Assembly: GCF_900009265.2 (NCBI RefSeq)
Contig: NZ_LR735018.1
Span: 109,709-173,708 of the forward strand
Reading direction: 5' to 3'
Source: Planktothrix paucivesiculata PCC 9631
GTDB lineage: Bacteria > Cyanobacteriota > Cyanobacteriia > Cyanobacteriales > Microcoleaceae
DNA length: 64,000 nucleotides
Both the position numbers and the translations under genes were made by a program. Below the pieces are notes generated by a model, which saw only the letters and a list, made by a program, of their open reading frames with translations, had not been told where the DNA came from and ran no database searches. Positions 8,982 to 15,321 of this stretch are shown here, one piece after another (within the stretch, counting starts at the first letter, position 1; the number at the start of each line of letters is the position of its first letter).

Positions 8982-10307
8982 ATGGAGTACATCTTTAGTG
9001 CGGGTAATCAAGCTCTTTGGGCTGCGGGTAAGCTGATCCAAGCCACGACAAACACAGGTCAACTTTTACCCATATTAAGAGATCCGATAACGGGTAAATT
9101 TGTTGAAGTCGCTAAAAGTTTAACGCTTGATAATGCACCTTTTGCGCCTTTTATTGCCGCTAACCCCCTTCTAGCAGGAGGAAATATGGTGATGAACGCA
9201 GGTAATGGATATCTGAATAATCAGGGATTTCAATCGATTTTAGGACAGTTAAATGGTTTACAAAACAGTTTAGGCGTTTTACAAGCAACTACTGCTGTTA
9301 TTGGTGTGGGTGTAGCTACTACTGCTGCTCTTTCGGCGGTGAATTTATGGCAAACTTTAAAATTACGAGAAGATGTTAAACAACTGAGATTAGAAATAAA
9401 AGACGGATTTATTGATCTTAAACAAGCATTAAGAAATCAAGGATTAGAAGTTATTCAACATATTGATCAAGTTGCTCAAGATATTACCTTTAATCAACAC
9501 CGTTTAGAGTTTGTTAAAGCTTATAGTCGATTTTTAGAAGCCACCAAACTTATACAAATTGCTACGTCTATTCAAGATATTAATGCTAGAAATATCGAGT
9601 TATCTAACGCTCGACAAACCTTAAGTGAATCTTTGGCAATTTATAATAGTCCTCACATTCTTTCTGAAACGTCAACCGCAGGTCAACTGAGACGATATGA
9701 ATGTTCTTGGGTTATTGAACAAGCGATCGTGCTAACCTATTATTTACAAGGAGAACCTAAAGCATTAAGTGAGCGTCTATCCTATTTTCAAAATAAAATT
9801 CGTCAAGATGCGTTAAACGTGATTGAAAATTGCCAAACACAAGACGAGTTAGATTTCATTTTTCCTGAAATTACCCGGATTCATAATCATGATCTAGCAG
9901 CTTTAGAACTCTGGAAAAATCAAGTTGATTGGTTCAACAGTTTACCTCCTTCGGACTTAAAATTATTAGAAAGTGTAGATTTGAACGAGAGCAAGTTAAA
10001 TTCTGTTTCTAATTCAGAATCATCTTTAAAAACGATTGAGAAACCACCCGAACAGATTTTTTATGAAAATATAAGAGAAAAATCTCATTCTTCCTCCTTA
10101 GAACAACAGCTTAAATTTTTAATGCGTTCTACTTTACGGAAAGAAGCAGAAATTTATGTTAGTGAAAATGCCGAAAATTTTGGTTATAGAACATTAAATC
10201 TAGCCAATTTAGAAAAATCATCTAATTTAACAGTTGCTAATCTTTATTGGTATTTTAAAGTTAGAGAAGAATCAGAAGAAGAAATTGAGGAAGAAGTTAG
10301 TATTTAA
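8982..10307 (+). CDS. Unknown protein with one hydrophobic segment, divergent from the dynamin gene
   Basis: I do not recognise this 441-aa protein. Visible features are a Gly/Ala/Asn-rich N-terminus, one long hydrophobic segment at about residues 98-122 (TTAVIGVGVATTAALSAVNLW), and an amphipathic helical stretch right after it (LREDVKQLRLEIKDGFIDLKQ). A long helical body and a Glu-rich C-terminus (EESEEEIEEEVSI) complete it. There is no signal peptide. One hydrophobic hairpin within a helical bundle resembles membrane-active helical proteins, but that is only a shape argument. A strong AAAGGAGAAAAGC Shine-Dalgarno precedes the ATG. Head-to-head placement with the dynamin gene suggests shared control and perhaps a common membrane target. 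Confidence 0.7.
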   Translation: MEYIFSAGNQALWAAGKLIQATTNTGQLLPILRDPITGKFVEVAKSLTLDNAPFAPFIAANPLLAGGNMVMNAGNGYLNNQGFQSILGQLNGLQNSLGVLQATTAVIGVGVATTAALSAVNLWQTLKLREDVKQLRLEIKDGFIDLKQALRNQGLEVIQHIDQVAQDITFNQHRLEFVKAYSRFLEATKLIQIATSIQDINARNIELSNARQTLSESLAIYNSPHILSETSTAGQLRRYECSWVIEQAIVLTYYLQGEPKALSERLSYFQNKIRQDALNVIENCQTQDELDFIFPEITRIHNHDLAALELWKNQVDWFNSLPPSDLKLLESVDLNESKLNSVSNSESSLKTIEKPPEQIFYENIREKSHSSSLEQQLKFLMRSTLRKEAEIYVSENAENFGYRTLNLANLEKSSNLTVANLYWYFKVREESEEEIEEEVSI

Positions 10308-10427
10308 AACCCAACTGCGGCCATCAACAATGATTAAGAATCTTTAAGTTATCGCGATCGCCATCTACCCTAACACAATTGATCAAGACGCGCTATATAA
10401 TATTCAATAATTGCTTGGGATAAAACG

Positions 10428-11225
10428 ATGATCAAAATCATTAAACAATTGACTATTGTTTTTTGTGCCATTTTTCTGTTAAGTGGCTGTGTTAGATATG
10501 ATGTGGGAGTAGAATTTAATGATCAGACTCATGGTCAAATCGTCCAAAAGATTCAATTAGGAGAACAACTCACAAGTTTTAGTAATGATGTCATTGATGA
10601 ATGGATATCTAGTTTAGAAGGACGGGTTAAACAGTTAAGAGGAAAAACAAAACGACTGTCTCAACAGGAAATATTAGTTACCATTCCTTTTAATAATGGT
10701 AAGGATTTAGAGACAAAATTCAATCAATTTTTTAATCCTGCTGAATTCAATACTAAAAAATCCAAGAAAAAATCTGATATTGAACTTCCTCAATTTTCTG
10801 CCAATTTAAACCTTAAACAAAATAATTGGTTTTTTGCCTTACGCAATCATCTGAATTTGGAATTAGATTTGCGATCGCTTTCCCTACTTTCCACCTCAGA
10901 AAATGTATTAATTAGTTCGGGAAACCTATTAGAACTAGAATTTGTCTTAACCACTCCCTGGGGGGCGAGGGTCATTAATCCTATGACTATTTCTGAGGGC
11001 GGGGGAGAACGCCTATTATTCAATATTGAATCCCAGGGAAAACAGGTCGTCTGGAAACTTAAACCCGGAGAAATTAATCAATTAGAAGCGATTTTTTTGG
11101 TTCCCAGTCCCATTGGGATTTGGACAGTCATAATTATCCTGATCACGGCTTTCGGAATTTATCTCAAATATACTTTTATCCCCAAATTTAAAGCCGGACA
11201 ATCTCCAATTCCTAACCGAGTTTAA
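10428..11225 (+). CDS. DUF3153-family lipoprotein
   Basis: This 265-aa exported protein has a lipoprotein signal peptide: basic KIIKQ, hydrophobic core LTIVFCAIFLL, then lipobox LSGC with the modified Cys near residue 21. A beta-rich body beginning YDVGVEFNDQTHGQIVQ and a single C-terminal transmembrane helix (IGIWTVIIILITAFGIYL, about residues 227-245) match the DUF3153 proteins of cyanobacteria and plastids, whose function is not established. It is therefore probably anchored at both ends in a cell membrane. It lies alone on the plus strand, followed by a short dispersed palindrome and the IS-disrupted LapA-like gene. Confidence 0.8.
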   Translation: MIKIIKQLTIVFCAIFLLSGCVRYDVGVEFNDQTHGQIVQKIQLGEQLTSFSNDVIDEWISSLEGRVKQLRGKTKRLSQQEILVTIPFNNGKDLETKFNQFFNPAEFNTKKSKKKSDIELPQFSANLNLKQNNWFFALRNHLNLELDLRSLSLLSTSENVLISSGNLLELEFVLTTPWGARVINPMTISEGGGERLLFNIESQGKQVVWKLKPGEINQLEAIFLVPSPIGIWTVIIILITAFGIYLKYTFIPKFKAGQSPIPNRV

Positions 11226-11263
11226 CTCCATTCCCAAGTCCCATAAAATACCATTCATCCCCC

Positions 11264-11290
11264 GTAGAGACGTGCCACGGCGCGTCTCTG
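11264..11290. repeat. Dispersed palindrome GTAGAGACGTGCC..CGTCTCTG
   Basis: An imperfect palindrome of the GTAGAGACG/CGTCTCTAC type lies in the gap after the DUF3153 gene. A second copy, differing at two positions, is at 48523-48550. Such palindromes are common in cyanobacterial intergenic DNA and can end transcripts, but no T-run follows here. Confidence 0.7.
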
Positions 11291-11318
11291 TGCTCAATAT
11301 CTATAGGAGAAAATCAAA

Positions 11319-11354
11319 ATGCGTGCATTAAATTTTTTGTTTGTTTTTATTGTA
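11319..11354 (+). pseudogene. 5' fragment of LapA-like gene, cut by IS630 element
   Basis: A good Shine-Dalgarno (AGGAGA, 8 nt spacing) precedes an ATG encoding MRALNFLFVFIV, the start of a membrane helix. The frame then runs into the left end of the IS and stops a few codons later. Removing the element with one copy of its TA target joins this fragment in frame to the downstream coding region beginning QAPISIELIV, so both pieces belonged to one gene. Confidence 0.8.
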
Positions 11355-12537
11355 AGTAGGTGGTCATAAATAAAGTCAATAATAGAAAAAGATTGTTTAG
11401 GATAATTCTTGAGAGTTACTCAGGGAATTAAATCGCAAGCGATCGCAGGTACAATCATTTCTTTCGTTTCTATCTTCAATGGCTTGAATCACAGCTTGGC
11501 TCAAATCATATTCATCTTCAAACATTCTTCCCGCCAGTTCATGAGTTTTTAATTGATGCCATTCTGGTTCGATTTCATTCAATTCAGGGCTATAAGCAGA
11601 CAGGAAGAAAAATTCTAATTTTTTGTCTTGCCACTCCCTTTCTTTTTCTTGTATTTTTTGACTTTTATGGACACTGTAGTTATCTTGAATCAGTACGGTA
11701 ATTTGTCGAGTATTTTGAAAATGCTTTTCAGCTTTTTCCGCTTGCCAATCTATAAATTTTATGTAATTCTCACTTGTAATTCCTGACAAACTTAAACCGT
11801 ACTCAAAACTTTTTCCTTTTTCTAATACTCCAATTACATTCAATCTTTTTCCTCGCTTTTTCGTCTGGTTTATTTGTTTCTGCTTCCCCTTTTTTACATA
11901 GGTGTAACTCACAGGACTCCATAAACAAAAACCTGCCTCATCTAAATATTTTAATCTGACCAAACCCTCTTCTTCATAACGCTTTAACGTCTCCAAATCT
12001 CTTTTCTTGCTCGCTGTTTTTTCGGGATTCTGTTTTTTCTTTAAACTGGCTTTTGTTCTTTTCCAGCGCCAGTCTTTTTTTTTTAAGATTTTTCTAATTC
12101 TTTCTGCGCTTAGTGCGATCGCTCTCTCTCGCAGAAGTTTTTCCGACAGTTGACGGCTATTATAAGTTCTTTCATCTGACTCTATACAAGTTTCTAAATA
12201 TTCTATATCTTCTTCTTTCCACCTCCGTTTTCTTCCCGAACGAGGAGCATCAAATAATCCTTCTTTTTCTTGATTTATCCATCGAGTTATTGTTTTTCTT
12301 ACCATGGCTTCTGAACACCTTAAAGTCTGGGCTATTTTTGAGACCATCCATCCTCCATCACTAAACATTAATATATCTATTCTCTGCCTTGTTCTTTTCG
12401 GAACTTTCTCTTGCTGATACAGAGTTAGTAGCTCTTGTTTTTCTTCTTCTGTTAGTTGAATTCTTAACCTCAGTGGCATGACTATTCCTCTGATATTTCT
12501 TCATTTCTTATTTTAACTCTATTTATGACCACCTACT
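11355..12537. mobile_element. Intact IS630-family insertion sequence
   Basis: The element is about 1.18 kb and flanked by TA dinucleotides (11353-11354 and 12538-12539), the usual IS630/Tc1 target duplication. Its ends are inverted repeats: the left begins AGTAGGTGGTCATAAATA and the right ends with the exact reverse complement, with partial matching continuing several bases inward. It carries one transposase gene on the minus strand and nothing else. It interrupts a LapA-like membrane protein gene just upstream of scpA. Perfect outer repeats and an uninterrupted transposase suggest a recent insertion. Confidence 0.92.
11397..12479 (-). CDS. IS630-family transposase
   Basis: This complete 360-aa DDE transposase is in one frame. 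The N-terminal half holds two helix-turn-helix regions (WMVSKIAQTLRCSEAMVRKTI near residues 49-69, then a winged second HTH around SRQLSEKLLRERAIALSAERI). The catalytic domain shows the three acidic residues in family context: Asp in LKYLDEAGFCLW, Asp in VLIQDNYSVHKS, and Glu in SPELNEIEPEWHQLK. The gene fills the element between the terminal inverted repeats, so it should be able to mobilise it. No frameshift or internal stop is seen. Confidence 0.95.
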   Translation of the reverse strand: MPLRLRIQLTEEEKQELLTLYQQEKVPKRTRQRIDILMFSDGGWMVSKIAQTLRCSEAMVRKTITRWINQEKEGLFDAPRSGRKRRWKEEDIEYLETCIESDERTYNSRQLSEKLLRERAIALSAERIRKILKKKDWRWKRTKASLKKKQNPEKTASKKRDLETLKRYEEEGLVRLKYLDEAGFCLWSPVSYTYVKKGKQKQINQTKKRGKRLNVIGVLEKGKSFEYGLSLSGITSENYIKFIDWQAEKAEKHFQNTRQITVLIQDNYSVHKSQKIQEKEREWQDKKLEFFFLSAYSPELNEIEPEWHQLKTHELAGRMFEDEYDLSQAVIQAIEDRNERNDCTCDRLRFNSLSNSQELS

Positions 12538-12842
12538 TACAAGCCCCCATTTCCATAGAATTAATTGTTGCTCTGGGATTGGGCGCATTCTTAGCGTGGA
12601 TTTTTAGTTTATGGTTAAGATTGCAGCAAATCCTTGCTAACCGAGAAACCTCTCGCCAAATCCGACAACAGGAAAAACGAATTCAGGAGTTAGAAAAAAA
12701 TCTGCAAAAACAACGCAATGAGTATCAAACCTCCTTAGAAACTCAACAAACAAGTGTATTGACTTCCGCAGAAGTATTAACCCAGACTCCTGAAGTTATC
12801 CCCAACGAAAAACCACCCATTGACAAAACCGCAACTAAATAA
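12525..12842 (+). CDS. LapA-like (DUF1049-type) membrane protein, 3' part with IS-derived start
   Basis: The surviving 105-aa frame begins at an ATG that lies inside the right inverted repeat of the IS630 element, so its first five residues (MTTYL) are IS sequence. Then follows QAPISIELIVALGLGAFLAWIFSLW, a transmembrane helix, and a coiled-coil tail (IRQQEKRIQELEKNLQKQ). This is the second helix and coil of a LapA/DUF1049-like two-helix membrane protein. Its first helix is in the fragment at 11319. No Shine-Dalgarno is evident at the new ATG, so expression is uncertain. Compared with my memory of homologues, a loop and part of helix 1 (about 20 residues) may also be lost. Confidence 0.65.
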   Translation: MTTYLQAPISIELIVALGLGAFLAWIFSLWLRLQQILANRETSRQIRQQEKRIQELEKNLQKQRNEYQTSLETQQTSVLTSAEVLTQTPEVIPNEKPPIDKTATK

Positions 12843-12845
12843 ATC

Positions 12846-12909
12846 CATTACCCATTACCCATTACCCATTACCCATTACCCATTACCCATTACCCATTAC
12901 CCATTACCC
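12846..12909. repeat. STRR tract, about nine TTACCCA units
   Basis: Uninterrupted heptamers fill the gap between the LapA-like gene and scpA, and the last unit runs into an ATG (12910) that is out of frame with scpA. The tract therefore occupies the place where an scpA promoter or Shine-Dalgarno would be expected. Confidence 0.95.
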
Positions 12910-12922
12910 ATGAATCAAGGTT

Positions 12923-13867
12923 TTGGTCTACAATAATCAAATATTCAGCGAACTACTGAGCTTTGTACCTTCAGTGATTTCAGGCGATTCTGCAATTTAT
13001 AGCCCTAACCCCATCGAACCCATTCCCCCACCCCTTGCCACCCCTCAAGATGCGTTAACGGCTCTCTCAGAGGGGATTGCTCTCCTAATTGACTTGGCAC
13101 AACGGGGGGAAATTGATCCTTGGGATGTGCAGGTAATTGATGTGATTGACCGTTATCTGAGTAAACTGACCCCCCCAGAGGAATCAAGCTCTAGCAATAA
13201 TTTTGCCGAGTTGTCCCAGTCCGGTCAGGCATTTTTGTATGCCTCGATGTTAGTCTTGCTCAAGGCTGATAGCTTGATGGCGACGGAAACCCTAGACCCG
13301 AATGCTGGCACAATGGAGGGGGAGGAGTTCCTAGACCCTGAAGATGAGGGGAATGGGATTCAACGCCCCCAACAACTGGAAAAACAAATCCGGCGGCGGG
13401 CAGTTGCCAAAATTCCCCAAAAACGACAAGTGACGTTGCAAGAACTGATTGAACAGTTGCAACTGATGGCCGCTACCATTGCCGCCCAAAAAGCCCGTCC
13501 CCGTCCCCGGGCGAATACTGCTAAAAGCAGAGCCACCACCGCCAAGGCGATCGCTGAATTAGCCCATCAAGAAAATTTAGTAGAAATGGCGGCACAAGTC
13601 GAACAGCTTTTGAACTCAGGATCACAACAAACTCCAGCATGGTTTGATTTGGAGCAGTTATTAAGCCTGTGGTTGGAGATGAAGCAATCAGAACAACCCT
13701 CGCCCCCGGAAGAAAACCCGATTCAGCATAGCCCCAATCATGATCGCGTGGGAGTGTTTTGGGCATTATTATTATTATCGGCCCAATCTAAAGTGGAACT
13801 AGCTCAAGAGGAATTTTACCAAGAACTCAAAGTTCGATCCTTGACTGAACCACCTGCAAAGCCATGA
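12923..13867 (+). CDS. scpA: Segregation and condensation protein A (kleisin ScpA)
   Basis: ScpA is the kleisin that bridges SMC heads with ScpB in the chromosome-compacting complex. The N-terminal SMC-neck binding region is recognisable (ALTALSEGIALLIDLAQRGEIDPWDVQVIDVIDRYL, roughly residues 45-79, then FLYASMLVLLKADSLM). The middle is a variable, charged and Pro-rich linker. The C-terminal winged helix is visible as WALLLLSAQSKVELAQEEFYQELKVR. The start is unclear: the longest frame opens with TTG at 12923 and has no in-frame ATG upstream of the conserved core. The first ~40 residues are not conserved-looking, and a GTG or TTG further in is possible. Confidence 0.88.
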   Translation: MVYNNQIFSELLSFVPSVISGDSAIYSPNPIEPIPPPLATPQDALTALSEGIALLIDLAQRGEIDPWDVQVIDVIDRYLSKLTPPEESSSSNNFAELSQSGQAFLYASMLVLLKADSLMATETLDPNAGTMEGEEFLDPEDEGNGIQRPQQLEKQIRRRAVAKIPQKRQVTLQELIEQLQLMAATIAAQKARPRPRANTAKSRATTAKAIAELAHQENLVEMAAQVEQLLNSGSQQTPAWFDLEQLLSLWLEMKQSEQPSPPEENPIQHSPNHDRVGVFWALLLLSAQSKVELAQEEFYQELKVRSLTEPPAKP

Positions 13868-14084
13868 AATCGAGTTATTTTAAATTTTCTGAGATCTTGC
13901 CGATTAAGCACCCTGAACCTTGATAGGCTATTAATTGATTAGCAGACTCAAAGATCAGATTGTAGAATGGAGCAGTTCTTCTGTGTAAAGGCTTCGTGCA
14001 TACCAGGCATTTAGCAATTCTGATCAGTCAGTTGCATCTGAGTGAATAATTTTAAACATAGCGTAGGGTTGTGAGGAAGTGAAC

Positions 14085-15242
14085 ATGAAAGCCATGATTT
14101 TAGCGGCGGGAAAAGGAACTCGTATCCGTCCAATTACTTATACTATTCCTAAACCTTTAATTCCGATCCTGCAAAAACCGGTGATGGAATTTTTGGTGGA
14201 ATTACTGCGAATGCACGGTTTTGACGAAATCATGGTCAATGTCAGTCATTTAGCAGATGAAATTGAAAACTATTTTCGTGATGGTCAAAAGTTTGGCGTT
14301 CATATTGCCTATTCTTTTGAAGGACGAATTGAAGACGGAAATTTAATTGGAGAAGCATTAGGTTCGGCGGGAGGGATGAAAAGAATTCAAGACTTTAATC
14401 CCTTTTTCGATGATACTTTTGTGGTTTTATGTGGTGATGCGTTAATCGATTTAGATTTAGCCGCCGCCGTAAAATGGCATAGAGAAAAAGGCTCAATTGC
14501 CACCATTGTCATGAAATCTGTTCCCAAAGAGCAAGTTTCTAGTTATGGGGTTGTGGTCACTGACGAAACAGGCCGGATTAAAGCCTTCCAAGAAAAACCA
14601 TCGGTGAATGAAGCCCTCAGCACTGATATTAATACGGGGATTTATATTTTTGAACCAGAGATTTTTAAATATATTCCTTCCGGGTGTGAATATGATATTG
14701 GGAGCGAATTATTCCCCCATTTAGTGGAAATTGGGGCTCCTTTTTATGGGATTTCAATGGATTTTGAATGGGTGGATATTGGGAAAGTCCCCGACTATTG
14801 GCAAGCGATTCGCAGTGTGCTGTTAGGATATATTAAAAATGTTTCTATTCCCGGTCAACAGGTGCGTCCGGGGATATATACGGGGCTGAATGTGGCGGTG
14901 AATTGGGATAAAGTCAATATCCAAGGCCCGGTTTATATTGGTGGGATGACTCGGATTGAGGACGGGGCGACGATTATTGGCCCGACAATGATCGGCCCAA
15001 ACTGCTGGGTTTGCAGCGATGCCTATGTGGATAATAGCGTGATTTTTGAATATTCCCGTTTGGGGCCGGGGGTGCGTTTAGTCGATAAATTAGTGTTTGG
15101 GCGCTATTGTGTGGATAAGCTGGGAGCCTCTATAGATGTTCAAGCGGCGGCTCTGGATTGGTTAATTACCGATACCCGTCAAGCTTTTAATAATGAATCG
15201 TCTGAACGACAAGCAATCGTCGATTTATTAGGCAATCCTTAA
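14085..15242 (+). CDS. Sugar-1-phosphate nucleotidyltransferase (NDP-sugar synthase)
   Basis: This enzyme class couples a nucleoside triphosphate to a sugar-1-phosphate to make an activated sugar for polysaccharide or glycolipid synthesis. The N-terminal Rossmann-like domain carries the signature LAAGKGTRIRPITYTIPKP (from residue 6), the acidic metal ligand in VVLCGDALIDLDL, and WVDIGKVPDYW near the sugar site. The last ~120 residues are hexapeptide repeats (GPVYIGGMTRIEDGATIIGP) forming a left-handed beta helix. It is most like mannose-1-phosphate guanylyltransferase/glucose-1-phosphate thymidylyltransferase-type proteins, and substrate choice is not decidable. I chose the ATG at 14085 because GAGGA sits 7 nt before it; the GTG at 14079 has almost no spacing. 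Confidence 0.85.
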   Translation: MKAMILAAGKGTRIRPITYTIPKPLIPILQKPVMEFLVELLRMHGFDEIMVNVSHLADEIENYFRDGQKFGVHIAYSFEGRIEDGNLIGEALGSAGGMKRIQDFNPFFDDTFVVLCGDALIDLDLAAAVKWHREKGSIATIVMKSVPKEQVSSYGVVVTDETGRIKAFQEKPSVNEALSTDINTGIYIFEPEIFKYIPSGCEYDIGSELFPHLVEIGAPFYGISMDFEWVDIGKVPDYWQAIRSVLLGYIKNVSIPGQQVRPGIYTGLNVAVNWDKVNIQGPVYIGGMTRIEDGATIIGPTMIGPNCWVCSDAYVDNSVIFEYSRLGPGVRLVDKLVFGRYCVDKLGASIDVQAAALDWLITDTRQAFNNESSERQAIVDLLGNP

Positions 15243-15321
15243 TCTAAGCGGTGTCGGTGTTCGGTTTTCCGGCTCCGTTACCCGCCCCTTTCTTGATACT
15301 AACACTCAACAAAAACTGCTG

